Shown here: in pieces, positions 1 through 8,531 of the stretch | How positions within the stretch are numbered: position 1 is the stretch's first letter | How the letters are laid out: each line of letters opens with the position of its first letter | Source of the DNA: a virus | Reading direction: 5' to 3' (one strand) | Length of the DNA: 20,832 bases | IMG/VR virus record: IMGVR_UViG_3300013099_000107 | Coordinates: 1-20,832 of that record | Made by a program: the position numbers and the translations under genes | Notes under the pieces: model-generated | Databases searched by the model: none | Told to the model about the DNA's origin: nothing | Seen by the model: the letters and a program-made list of their open reading frames with translations, nothing else

Positions 1-974
1 CCTGATGCTGGCGTGGCTGGGATAGCCTGCGATGGATAAACAGCTCCCTTCGGCATCAAGGCGGCGTCGCTAGTTGTGTCGCCATAGTAGCCGTCATCGC
101 AGAGCATAAAAGTTCCTGCGTCAATCCGTCCAGTGGCTTTAAGGTTAACTCCTGCGGTTATGTTAGAACTAAAAAAATGACCTTGTTCAAAATCGTCCCA
201 TGTAATTGTCCCCGAATTAGTCCCGCCCGTGAATTCCAAAGCAACGTCTATATCTGCTCCAGAGCCTGATTGTGATGTGCGGAGTCTGTCGGCTCCTGCT
301 GAGTCTTCCATTAGGACGATTCCGTAGGTGTTGGCTGCCCTAAGAGATAGCTCTAATCCTTGAGATTCAAACCTGTGTGCCTTTATAGTAAGGGATGCGT
401 TAATTTCTTCTCCGTAGATTGTCTTAAACCGCTTTACACTACTCCCATCATACCCAATATAGTGAGTTCCCGAACCATTATTTGTCAAATGCCCCGCTGT
501 CTCAAATGTACCTGCTGAGTCGATGGAGGCTACCTTTGCTGTGGTGTTCCAGAAGGCGTGTTGTTTGGTGTTGCCACGGAGTTGGAACATATTGTCAGAC
601 GTGGATGAGAACGGCCTAAATACCTTACCATACACTTCATTTTTAATCGACAGGTTTCCTGCTGCCGTCAGATTCATTCGCAACAGACCCGCTTCGTTCT
701 TCCACTCCTGAATATTCCCCGCCGTACTCCCACTCGGCAACCCCACAACTACAGGCTCATTGCCACATGACGAGTATTTCAAAGCGTTTACTGTACCTGA
801 TGTTGGTGTTGTGGATGAGCATCCTACTGTTAGTGAGTTGGATTTTACGTAGAGAAGAACGTCCAGAGAGTTAAGGGTGGCATCGTCTCCTGGGAGGATA
901 CCCTTACCTGCCCATCCCATACACAACGATGGAACAAGGAGCATGAGTACAATTAACCACTTTATATTTTTCAC
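1..974 (-). CDS. Exported fibre-like protein, 3' end beyond window
   Basis: The frame is open from a GTG at 974 to the window edge (324 codons plus two bases), so the C terminus is missing. The GTG is chosen because a clear Shine-Dalgarno (AAGGCGG, 980-986) lies five bases upstream and because it gives a full Sec signal peptide: MKNIKW, then a hydrophobic run to about residue 19, with a possible signal peptidase I site after GWA (residue 22). An ATG at 944 would cut the signal in half. The mature part is rich in Gly, Ser, Thr and Asn and has fibre-like phrases such as EWKNEAGLLRMNLTAAGNLS, which resemble phage tail-fibre or baseplate beta-structure. Cys52 and Cys70 lie close together and could form a disulfide in the periplasm. 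It is the last gene seen in the late operon. A Sec signal on a fibre-like protein is odd. Function unknown: a surface-displayed decoy or adhesin, or an unusual virion protein. Confidence 0.75.
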   Translation of the reverse strand, partial: MKNIKWLIVLMLLVPSLCMGWAGKGILPGDDATLNSLDVLLYVKSNSLTVGCSSTTPTSGTVNALKYSSCGNEPVVVGLPSGSTAGNIQEWKNEAGLLRMNLTAAGNLSIKNEVYGKVFRPFSSTSDNMFQLRGNTKQHAFWNTTAKVASIDSAGTFETAGHLTNNGSGTHYIGYDGSSVKRFKTIYGEEINASLTIKAHRFESQGLELSLRAANTYGIVLMEDSAGADRLRTSQSGSGADIDVALEFTGGTNSGTITWDDFEQGHFFSSNITAGVNLKATGRIDAGTFMLCDDGYYGDTTSDAALMPKGAVYPSQAIPATPAS

Positions 975-1016
975 TATTACCGCCTTAAAATAAACAAATA
1001 CCTATCAACACATTCA

Positions 1017-1406
1017 TTACATATCTTCATTCAGAAAACTCTTCCAACCATCAAGTCTTTTGGCTTTTTCTTTAGCCGTCTCTTGTTTCCACCTACTACC
1101 ATGCTCTTTTTCATGACATGCCCTACAGAGAGTATCCAGGTTATTTATATCCCAGAACTCCCCACCCTCCTTAACAGGTATAATATGGTGAACCGTATTG
1201 GCCGGCTTTTTACAATCTGAACAAAGCGGTGATTGTCTGAGCTTTTCAGCCCTTAGCTTCTTCCATCTGGAAGTACCGTAATTCTTGTCCCTCGTCTTCT
1301 TGGTGTCTTTCTTAATCTTGCGCTCAACGAAATGCTCTTCACACTTGGACTTACCTTGCAAAGCAATATGGTTACATCCTGGGTGGCAGCACACTGAGCG
1401 AATCAT
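1017..1406 (-). CDS. HNH endonuclease, HK97 gp74-like
   Basis: This 129-aa protein is a metal-dependent HNH nuclease. An N-terminal C7-x3-C11...C22-x2-H25 cluster looks like a small zinc knuckle. It is followed by a basic stretch with YGTSRWKKLR (43-52), the CxxC pair C62/C65, the HNH core with HH at 73-74, PVKEGG, NNL at 88-90 and LCRACH at 93-98. This layout matches the phage HNH family of HK97 gp74, which assists terminase in cutting packaging ends. Those genes usually sit beside the terminase genes; this one follows the fibre genes. The ATG overlaps the TAA of the upstream gene by one base (TAATG), and AAGGTG lies just upstream, so translation is probably coupled. A role as a homing nuclease is the alternative. 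Confidence 0.85.
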   Translation of the reverse strand: MIRSVCCHPGCNHIALQGKSKCEEHFVERKIKKDTKKTRDKNYGTSRWKKLRAEKLRQSPLCSDCKKPANTVHHIIPVKEGGEFWDINNLDTLCRACHEKEHGSRWKQETAKEKAKRLDGWKSFLNEDM

Positions 1407-1777
1407 TATGACACCTTTGGAAATCGAGTCTTAATCTCAAGGACCTTAGCTCTCCACTCGGTATAGTCTGGCTCAACACCATCATATGCCGCCTCATTGT
1501 CAGCAATCAGCTTAAGATAATCAGACTCTCCTGAGTATGCCCGCTTCCGCAAAGCCGAATACGATGGCAACACAGGGTTCTTCTTTCCAATGACAAGCTT
1601 TTCATCCTGGATAGTGGCGCATCTGTTTGCGATTAACTCATTAAAGCTCATGCCATTGAGCATCTCTTTATCCCATTCGATATTAACCCATTCGTCCTTG
1701 TTCACATCTTCGTGATCGCGCGGGCGATGATCGATTATAACACCATCATTATTTAATTTTACAGCCCTGGTCCTCAT
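1406..1777 (-). CDS. Putative tail fibre assembly chaperone-like protein
   Basis: Protein of 123 aa, soluble and acidic. The ATG at 1777 is preferred to an in-frame TTG at 1792, because the Shine-Dalgarno AAGGA lies between the two and is spaced six bases from the ATG. The C-terminal half carries a pattern seen in small phage proteins encoded next to fibre genes: SYSALRKRAY, a short linker, then EWRAKVLEIKTRFPK. Such proteins are often annotated as tail fibre assembly or XkdW-like proteins. It sits directly behind two fibre-like genes and overlaps the HNH gene by one base. Its position supports a role in folding or attaching the fibres, but this is inference and no catalytic motif is visible. 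Confidence 0.6.
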   Translation of the reverse strand: MRTRAVKLNNDGVIIDHRPRDHEDVNKDEWVNIEWDKEMLNGMSFNELIANRCATIQDEKLVIGKKNPVLPSYSALRKRAYSGESDYLKLIADNEAAYDGVEPDYTEWRAKVLEIKTRFPKVS

Positions 1778-1792
1778 AATATTTCCTTCCAA

Positions 1793-2719
1793 TTAAATGT
1801 AATAGCCATTAACATATCCATACGAGGTATCAATAACGTAATAGTGCTTAACTATAACAATACAGTCATTTGACAGCACGCCAGTTAGGGTGGCTCGCAA
1901 GAGGGCGATAGCAGCACCGCCATCTGCAAGCATCCCTTCTTGTCCGACATAAACCCCTAATATAGAGAGGGAGCTGTAAGAAGAAAGATAAACCTGAATC
2001 TTGGCAGCAGAAGCACCCTTCCTGACACCATCATCACTTACATCGACATTAGTGTTGGATGTACTGGAAGCAGAAGGCCAGTCTCCTATACTGTTTTTTG
2101 CAACCTTCACATACCGACCCATGCCAACACTTCCACCAACCTGTTGCCAGTCTGTTCCATCGTGCATGAACTCCAATGTGTCACCAGCTATCAATGGTAT
2201 GGTCATCCCAGTCTTGGTTAACCCACCATCAACGGTAGTATATGCTTCGGTAGCCATAATATTAATTACTTGCCCCTCCACACCATCATCAAAATCTGTG
2301 ACCGTGGTGGCGGAGGTATTTACAAACTTAAAGGAGTTCCCATCTTTCACCGATGGCGTAGTGTCGTTCAACGATAGCGATTGGATATCTGTAACATCAA
2401 TGGCACTATCGTTAGTACCATCATACAGGAACATTGTTTTCGTGGTAGTGTTGTACCATATTTCTCCAGCAGCTACTCCAGCGGGCCTTGACGTTCCCGA
2501 AGGAATGTTTGCAACTATTTGAGTATCAGTAACGCCATTCCACTTATACCAGATACCAGTAGACGAATTATACCAGATACCACCAGGCTCTAAGTAAGAA
2601 GGCCTGGCAGTACCAGCGTGACTATTCATGGATGAACGATGAGCATTCTTGCTATTGTCCATAGTGGTTCCACCAGGAGCAACTCCACCAGTATATATTT
2701 CCCACGATCTATGTGTCAT
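1793..2719 (-). CDS. Tail fibre-like protein, copy B of a tandem pair
   Basis: Protein of 308 aa beginning MTHRSWEIYTGG. The ATG at 2719 follows AAGGGAT by a normal spacing; that Shine-Dalgarno overlaps the stop of the neighbouring copy. Residues about 35-110 hold two copies of a short motif, GT-x-RP...G-x-IWY...(W/F)-x-Y/W-(D/N)G-x-(T/N)D, also found in copy A. The middle part (LNDTTPSV...VNTSATTVTDFDDGV...TIPLIAGDTLEF) resembles beta-structured phage fibre domains. The last 100 residues differ most from copy A, although both end in GYYI. It probably forms part of the adsorption apparatus with the tip protein encoded just upstream. Receptor and oligomeric state cannot be told from the sequence. 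Confidence 0.75.
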   Translation of the reverse strand: MTHRSWEIYTGGVAPGGTTMDNSKNAHRSSMNSHAGTARPSYLEPGGIWYNSSTGIWYKWNGVTDTQIVANIPSGTSRPAGVAAGEIWYNTTTKTMFLYDGTNDSAIDVTDIQSLSLNDTTPSVKDGNSFKFVNTSATTVTDFDDGVEGQVINIMATEAYTTVDGGLTKTGMTIPLIAGDTLEFMHDGTDWQQVGGSVGMGRYVKVAKNSIGDWPSASSTSNTNVDVSDDGVRKGASAAKIQVYLSSYSSLSILGVYVGQEGMLADGGAAIALLRATLTGVLSNDCIVIVKHYYVIDTSYGYVNGYYI

Positions 2720-2730
2720 AATTTAATCCC

Positions 2731-3633
2731 TTAAATGTAATATCCTAGAATACGACCAATGGAAGTTGATACAGCCACCCAGTGTTTCACATATATTACT
2801 GCCGAGCTATTAAGAGGTGCGAGTGCATCGCTTATAACTGACGAAGATGCAGTATCCCTAAAAGCATCTCGACCGTCAGCACCAGCTGCAGACGTTGCGA
2901 AGGCGACTAATTTATCTCCCCCCCCGGATTTGTCCATTCTAACACTTATTAATGCGTTCGTTGCGCCTTTTCTGACACTTTCACCAGTTAAATCTACTGC
3001 AGTATATGAAGTAGTGGATGCTGTAATCCAAGTAGCTATGGAGGACACGGCTAGTCTGACAAATTGCCCCATGCCAACATTACCTGCTATCTGCTTCCAA
3101 GCTGTTCCATTGTGAACAAACTCAAGCCTGTCACCAGCTATTAGCGGTATAGTCTTTCCGGTCTTGGTTAGCCCACTGCCAATAGTAGTATACGAAGTAG
3201 TTATTAGTAGTATAAGCTTATCGCCCTTCACTCCATCGTCAAATGTGGTAACGGTAGTTGCTGAAGTATTAACTTCTTCAAAACTTCCTCCACCTTCTAC
3301 AGAGGGAGTAGTATCGTTTAATGGAAGACTTTTACTGCCGTATCTCGCAATAACAATATCATTGGTTCCATCATAAAAGTAAAGTATCTTATCAGTAGAT
3401 TGATACCAGAGACTATCGGAGTCAAGCCCACTCGGTCTTGTTGCTCCTGATGGGAGTGCTCCAGCGAGCTCTTTGTCGGTAGACCCATCATATTTATACC
3501 ACTTGCCATCGCTGGTTTTAAACCAAATACCACCAGCCTCCAGGTAGGAAGGCCTGCTTGTACCAGCATGCATGTTCATAGCAGCTCTATGTGCGTCTCT
3601 TGAATTAGGTATCGTTGTCCCACCAGGGGCCAC
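2731..3633 (-). CDS. Tail fibre-like protein, copy A; start uncertain
   Basis: Paralogue of copy B with the same order: N-terminal APGGTT segment, two IWY-type repeats, the LNDTTPSV and VNTSATTVTTFDDGV region, and a divergent C-terminal domain ending GYYI. The first canonical start is the GTG at 3633 (300 aa), which has no well-spaced ribosome binding site. The open frame continues upstream to a TGA at 3676-3678 and encodes QSWEIYTGVV, the counterpart of RSWEIYTGGV in copy B, so the true protein probably starts earlier. The codon aligned with the ATG of copy B is ATC at 3667-3669, four bases after GAGG. The gene therefore uses a non-canonical start, a shortened start, or is slightly damaged. 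It also contains eight consecutive G on its coding strand (2918-2925), encoding the GG of KSGGGDK. Confidence 0.7.
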   Translation of the reverse strand: MAPGGTTIPNSRDAHRAAMNMHAGTSRPSYLEAGGIWFKTSDGKWYKYDGSTDKELAGALPSGATRPSGLDSDSLWYQSTDKILYFYDGTNDIVIARYGSKSLPLNDTTPSVEGGGSFEEVNTSATTVTTFDDGVKGDKLILLITTSYTTIGSGLTKTGKTIPLIAGDRLEFVHNGTAWKQIAGNVGMGQFVRLAVSSIATWITASTTSYTAVDLTGESVRKGATNALISVRMDKSGGGDKLVAFATSAAGADGRDAFRDTASSSVISDALAPLNSSAVIYVKHWVAVSTSIGRILGYYI

Positions 3634-3708
3634 AACACCTGTATATATTTCCCAACTCTGATTAGAGATAAGTCCTCACCCATTCTTTCTTATATTTCAT
3701 ATTACCAT

Positions 3709-3717
3709 ATCATAGCA
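3709..3717 (-). promoter_or_regulatory. Possible extended -10 promoter before fibre genes
   Basis: On the minus strand the gap between the tip gene and fibre copy A contains TGCTATGAT, an extended -10 form (TGn plus TATGAT). No good -35 hexamer is seen 16-18 bases upstream. Transcription would start near 3702 and could serve the fibre, chaperone and HNH genes. This rests on a short motif in an AT-rich gap. Confidence 0.3.
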
Positions 3718-3742
3718 TTACAGTACAGCTTATAACTGTTTA

Positions 3743-6700
3743 TTAATAACCTTTAACCAGCCAACTAATTACTCCCGACTTACCGGTTCCAGTAGAGTCA
3801 AGAATCTGAACGGTAAACCCAGTTTCAGAAGATGACGAAACAACAACCGTATCGCCCGACAAAGCATTTACCTGTGTAACCTGTGGCGACTGTGATTCTT
3901 GGAATGCTGTGTCGAACACGATAGCAGTTCCACTAGATGAAATAGACACAGTATTGGCAGAAGCCACTCTGTCTTCCATATCAAGTGACCATACGAAGGT
4001 TGCGATGTATCCTGTGATACCTTCATTGCAATCCATTTGTAGTCTAACCTCAAAATATCTGCCATGGTACGATGCATTTATGAGGTTCTGCCAGCTACCC
4101 CAGGCCGATGCTCCATCTGCTTTGGTTCTTATCTGGGGTTGTACTCTGACCTTGGCTGTTGCTCCTGAGAACAAATCATCCATAAGCAGTAGATCGTCTT
4201 CCAGCAACAAGTTTGTTAGTCCATCAGACCCAAAGAATTCAAGATCTGTAACAGTTCCAATTACCCAATCGTCGTGACCAAGATCAAGGATATTACTTGG
4301 GTGCGTTGTATATGTTCCGGTAAGCATTCCAGAAGGATATGTATCCTCCGGATCAGATATCCCACTCCACACTTTAGCTATATAGGTACTATCGACACCA
4401 GCCCCACGACCAATCTGCATGTTGTGGATATAAGCATTCGACTGCTGTGGGTCGCATGACAAGTGAAGCATCTGGTCAGATCCTGATGTTGATGTGTATG
4501 CTGTTCCTGTACCTTTAAGAACACCATCCACATATAGTTCACTTTCGCCAGTCTCTATTTTGAGTATCCACATTATTTCAACATCACCAGTATTGGCTAT
4601 GTCAACAGATAGATCCCCAGTAGAGAGCTTGAACACTATTTCATAATTACTATTCCTTGAGTTTATATCAACATCCATAAGGTGGAGTCCAGGATATTTT
4701 CCATATCCCTTCATAGACATTTTGTTTGTTGTTGTGGCTCCTGAATAAACATCCATATTGAACTTGCCGGACATTACAAGATAGTCGCCATCTTCATCAT
4801 TGAAGTTGTACCCAACCTTAGCGTCGAAACCTTCAGCCGGTGTAACTGGAATCTTTATCTTATCAGTGTCAAGAGAATGCGTACCGGACAATTCCCATGT
4901 CCCTGCTTCTGGCAATTGCTCAGTATCGCCAAACCAGTTCCTTGCCAGGATGTCAAGGTTGTGATAGCAACTACCAGCATATTGTCCAGTGCCATCTTCG
5001 GTAACTTCATGGACTATGTTAATAATGGAATTGATTCCATCTACAGCTACTGAAGCTGCGTTGATAGACTCTGCTCCACCAATTATGGTCCTTGCCTTAA
5101 CGAGAAAGGTTCCGTCCTGAGCAGGGAAATATTCATACCCAGTTTGAATAGATATAATACTGCCACCCTCCCAGGCTGTTTTTCTTATCTCATATTCCAC
5201 TCCTCGAGTATCTGTTACTGGGCTCCACGTAAGCACTACCTTCCCGTTTTTATATGATGACTGTAGGTTGGTGACATCTGCAGGAGGAGATTCTGTGAAT
5301 GATAATTCTTCATTAACTAGTGTGGCCCATTCGGAAACAAAAGCTCCAACCATAGTTCGAACTCTGAATGAGTACATCCCTGCAGGCGTGTTCTCGATAT
5401 TGAAAACAGTCCTGGAAGTATTCGCAACAAATTCCCACACGCTGGAGTCGGGCCTCAACATCTGAACGGTAAAAGAGTCTGGGACAGTATCGATGGGATA
5501 CATCCATGCTAAAGACAAGCCTAGTTTAAGTGTTCCTGAATCATCCTTGTAGAGATACTCTCCTGCAGTGAGATTCCTTGGCGGGTTAATTGATTGAGTA
5601 GTTTCGCCAGGTGGGACGTATGGTGGTATCGTACCCTGGTCTGCTTGGTATATCAGACTGGAATACGGTATACATGTTATCTCGGCTTCCTTACCTGCCA
5701 TTGGATGAATCTTCGTGACGATTGCATCTATATGCCCTAACGATTCCTCAAAAACGGCACAGAGGTCATCCTTGTTAATATCAGCAGGCATAGAAGACAC
5801 ATTAAATGTACTGGTCAATCCAACTTGCCCAGGCACAACGTCAACATCAACAACCACTCCTTGCTCGCTTCGGTGGGTGAGAATATAATCTGTTCCAGAT
5901 TCGAGCTCTACTTCTTCATATAACTGAATCCAATCGACACCAAATGATTTCACTCTTGAACTCGCCAATCCAAGATTCGCTGTGTCGTGCTGAATGACTA
6001 TCCTATCGCCTCTGGTACATGCTATATATTCAATATCAGCCAGGAATTTCCATGACTCAACTTGGTATTCGCCTGCTGCCAGATAATATCTCCCAAGCTT
6101 CCATACGTGATCCCGGTCAGTAACACCAAAGAATTGCATTTTCTCAAAGATAGATGCAGCAGTATTTCCACCAAAGCCATTCTTATCGTAGCCATCAGCA
6201 TACACAATACGTTCTCTTTGTTGCCAGTTGTCACCTCTATCGAAGAAGTTACACTTCAATGCATGTGGATGCTCAACGAAGTATACTTCACCCTGGAATG
6301 ATCTTACGTTTTCAGAAGCAAAGAATTGCCACTCACCAGCCTGTGGCTCATCAATAACAACACTATGCAATCCATCTGGGATAGCATATGTAGCCCTGCC
6401 TGATGTTGTGATGGCTTGCATTCTTCTGGATAATATATCGAAACTATCCAGGACCGCATTGAACTCGAAACCGCTATTGCCACAAAACGTATGCCAAGAT
6501 GCAAGCTTTACGAGATCTATCTTACTGTCAGGGACGGGACTCGCGTTGAATTCTCCCTGGAGTAAATACCTATAAGCATCAGCGGGATTTTCATGTCCCG
6601 ATGCAGCTATGCAATTAAACGTATTAATATCCCCGTTGAGCTGGTCTGTTGCCTTGATCCGCAATTCAACTCTTGTAAGTGTGTATGGGACTTGTATCGG

Positions 6701-8530
6701 GGAATCTGATGTTGAGATATCTCTGAATGCAGTCCACGATACCTCATCCATAGTAAAGCCGTTGCCCTGGATAGCAAGTGGTGGATACAGTTGTCTTACC
6801 CTGACATCCCACTGGTCACTAGATGCAAGGGATACTCTCATTGATTTTCTGATAGCAGAAGAATCCCTTTCGGAAATTCTCCATCCGTCTTGCATTACAG
6901 GCTGGATATTTGCGCCAGTACTTCCCATTGATGCTGGCGGTGTTATGGTCGGTGCGGATGTATATCCATTACCATAAGTTGAAGGCGTATACCCAACTTT
7001 AAGTTTCATGTATGCTGATATTATAGTTCCGCCATAGGCGTATAAGTATCCAAGCCCTACCTCTTGCGGATTACCACCAGAGATAACAGCACTATAAACC
7101 CCATCAGGGCAAGTGCATGTTCCACCGGCTACTAAATTAAGTTCAACAAGGGCCTGTATTGGTGAGTGCCAGCCTACTGTAGATGACTTTGCTTCAATTT
7201 CTATATGAGCTTCAGAGGGTGCAAGGTGTCCTGAGTCCCACCTGAAGTAAAGCCCGCCAGGAAACAGTACATCGATATTGAATTCGTCTACCCCTGTGGA
7301 CGTTGTTCTCTGGCTCCAATCGCCAGCTGGTACTGGATTTCCTGAGCTATCAGTCCACCAGTCATTAATGCCAAGCGTGGACTGGGAGGAATCCCTGTCA
7401 GGAGTAAGCCTTAATGCCAGAGCTGTCTCACTTACGGTTTCAGCAAATAAACCCTGAGATACTATCCCCCACTTCAACTCATAATCGCTGAAGTTTGTTA
7501 TGGGATCATCGCCAAGTCTAAAGTCTGATAGTGCTACATCACCTATGCTTGCTGCGAAAATGCAGTTTAAATATTGGTCGTTTCCATCTGTCTCAGTATA
7601 TGACTTAGAAGCAAATGGTGGATAGATTCTGTGAGTACCTATAACAGAAGGCACAGCTCCATACTGTAATTGTCTATTGTTGGCTCCGGTTATTGCATAA
7701 GCGTAGCTTTCGTCGGTCTTATCTTGGAACGGTTCTGATGGAGGAGGCACAAGGGCGTTGACTGCAAGCATTCCTACAGCAGTCGCGACTGCTCTACCTA
7801 TTGCAAGTGTAACTCCAGTTATAGCTTTCCCGCCTAAGAGATGCGCGAAGAAAGTTCCCCCGGCCCCACCTGACCACACTGTAGCCATGATTCCAAGCAC
7901 TGCGCCAAGAACTTTTTTGTTGCCACCTTTAGGTATTACTTCCAGGGTTAATATTGCACCAGCCTTTATGGTCGATGTTTCCCATACTTCCCTGGGAATC
8001 TTATTACCCATAACATGTATTGTCAGGTAGTCGTGTAATTCTTTATCAACATTATCATTTACGATATCAATAAGCTTTGTCCCAGCAGTAGCATGAGTAA
8101 AGAACCTGTCGCTTCTCACCGGCGATGGTATTACTGCTACCTTGATGGTATCAATATCTCTATGCCTGTGAGCTGAAACTATTCGTCTCTTCCATTTGGA
8201 ATCTGTTAGCTTCTCCCGAACTACCCCATTGACCTCATCGCAATGGATGAATGAAGTCTCACTATCGACAACACCGATGTGAGCTGCAACTCTTAGTTGC
8301 CTGAGCACCAGTACATCGCCTATCTTGATGTCCTTGATGTCTATCTCTGTCCACATAACATCCTGCTTTTGGATTGAAATAAGATCTTGTATTGACTCTG
8401 GATAGCGGTCTAGGTTTTGTAGCTCGATGGCAAAATTTTCCTGGAGGAAAAGTCTAACCAAGCCATAGCAATCCAAGCCATCTTCTGTTCTTCCACCATT
8501 GACATATTTAATTCCAACATACTTATTCAT
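3743..8530 (-). CDS. Fused tail-tip protein: NlpC/P60 + I-like + J-like
   Basis: Protein of 1595 aa that should sit at the tail tip, opening the cell wall and contacting the receptor. Residues 1-120 form an NlpC/P60 cysteine peptidase: DC at 20-21 (Cys21), AAHIGVV with His84, and FIHCD with His96 as a probable third residue. Residues about 125-262 look like lambda gpI: a basic linker, LEVIPKGG, then a Gly/Ala-rich hydrophobic region (206-262) ending VPPPSEP. From about 275 the J/TipJ-like core follows. Fibronectin III-like segments lie near 980-1165, then a laminin-G/concanavalin-like region (about 1200-1380), and a typical tail C terminus ending in GVISWLVKGY. The ATG at 8530 is chosen because it lies one base after the upstream stop and opens the peptidase domain. 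A start at 8686 would overlap the upstream gene by 155 bases and add an unrelated extension. Lambda encodes K, I and J as separate proteins. Confidence 0.88.
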   Translation of the reverse strand: MNKYVGIKYVNGGRTEDGLDCYGLVRLFLQENFAIELQNLDRYPESIQDLISIQKQDVMWTEIDIKDIKIGDVLVLRQLRVAAHIGVVDSETSFIHCDEVNGVVREKLTDSKWKRRIVSAHRHRDIDTIKVAVIPSPVRSDRFFTHATAGTKLIDIVNDNVDKELHDYLTIHVMGNKIPREVWETSTIKAGAILTLEVIPKGGNKKVLGAVLGIMATVWSGGAGGTFFAHLLGGKAITGVTLAIGRAVATAVGMLAVNALVPPPSEPFQDKTDESYAYAITGANNRQLQYGAVPSVIGTHRIYPPFASKSYTETDGNDQYLNCIFAASIGDVALSDFRLGDDPITNFSDYELKWGIVSQGLFAETVSETALALRLTPDRDSSQSTLGINDWWTDSSGNPVPAGDWSQRTTSTGVDEFNIDVLFPGGLYFRWDSGHLAPSEAHIEIEAKSSTVGWHSPIQALVELNLVAGGTCTCPDGVYSAVISGGNPQEVGLGYLYAYGGTIISAYMKLKVGYTPSTYGNGYTSAPTITPPASMGSTGANIQPVMQDGWRISERDSSAIRKSMRVSLASSDQWDVRVRQLYPPLAIQGNGFTMDEVSWTAFRDISTSDSPIQVPYTLTRVELRIKATDQLNGDINTFNCIAASGHENPADAYRYLLQGEFNASPVPDSKIDLVKLASWHTFCGNSGFEFNAVLDSFDILSRRMQAITTSGRATYAIPDGLHSVVIDEPQAGEWQFFASENVRSFQGEVYFVEHPHALKCNFFDRGDNWQQRERIVYADGYDKNGFGGNTAASIFEKMQFFGVTDRDHVWKLGRYYLAAGEYQVESWKFLADIEYIACTRGDRIVIQHDTANLGLASSRVKSFGVDWIQLYEEVELESGTDYILTHRSEQGVVVDVDVVPGQVGLTSTFNVSSMPADINKDDLCAVFEESLGHIDAIVTKIHPMAGKEAEITCIPYSSLIYQADQGTIPPYVPPGETTQSINPPRNLTAGEYLYKDDSGTLKLGLSLAWMYPIDTVPDSFTVQMLRPDSSVWEFVANTSRTVFNIENTPAGMYSFRVRTMVGAFVSEWATLVNEELSFTESPPADVTNLQSSYKNGKVVLTWSPVTDTRGVEYEIRKTAWEGGSIISIQTGYEYFPAQDGTFLVKARTIIGGAESINAASVAVDGINSIINIVHEVTEDGTGQYAGSCYHNLDILARNWFGDTEQLPEAGTWELSGTHSLDTDKIKIPVTPAEGFDAKVGYNFNDEDGDYLVMSGKFNMDVYSGATTTNKMSMKGYGKYPGLHLMDVDINSRNSNYEIVFKLSTGDLSVDIANTGDVEIMWILKIETGESELYVDGVLKGTGTAYTSTSGSDQMLHLSCDPQQSNAYIHNMQIGRGAGVDSTYIAKVWSGISDPEDTYPSGMLTGTYTTHPSNILDLGHDDWVIGTVTDLEFFGSDGLTNLLLEDDLLLMDDLFSGATAKVRVQPQIRTKADGASAWGSWQNLINASYHGRYFEVRLQMDCNEGITGYIATFVWSLDMEDRVASANTVSISSSGTAIVFDTAFQESQSPQVTQVNALSGDTVVVSSSSETGFTVQILDSTGTGKSGVISWLVKGY

Positions 8531-8531
8531 T

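Larger units (their letters stand above)
1793..3669 (-). repeat. Tandem duplication of a fibre gene
   Basis: The two adjacent genes share recognisable protein sequence over almost their full length and near-identical 3' ends (TAC ATT TAA followed by a GG-containing ribosome binding site). Nucleotide identity is modest, with many third-position changes, so the duplication is not recent. Similarity is strongest in the N-terminal and middle parts and weakest in the last 100 codons. That pattern fits a conserved attachment part with a diverging receptor-binding tip. Confidence 0.8.

Noticed and set aside
2001-2522. Plus-strand open frame of 173 codons inside fibre copy B
   Set aside because: It mirrors the reading frame of the fibre gene, and a similar shadow occurs in copy A. 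It has no ribosome binding site or recognisable motif.
3662-3700. Minus-strand mini-ORF of 12 codons (MKYKKEWVRTYL) before fibre copy A
   Set aside because: It has no Shine-Dalgarno and is too short to support. It was considered as the first part of copy A joined by a frameshift, but it has no counterpart in copy B.
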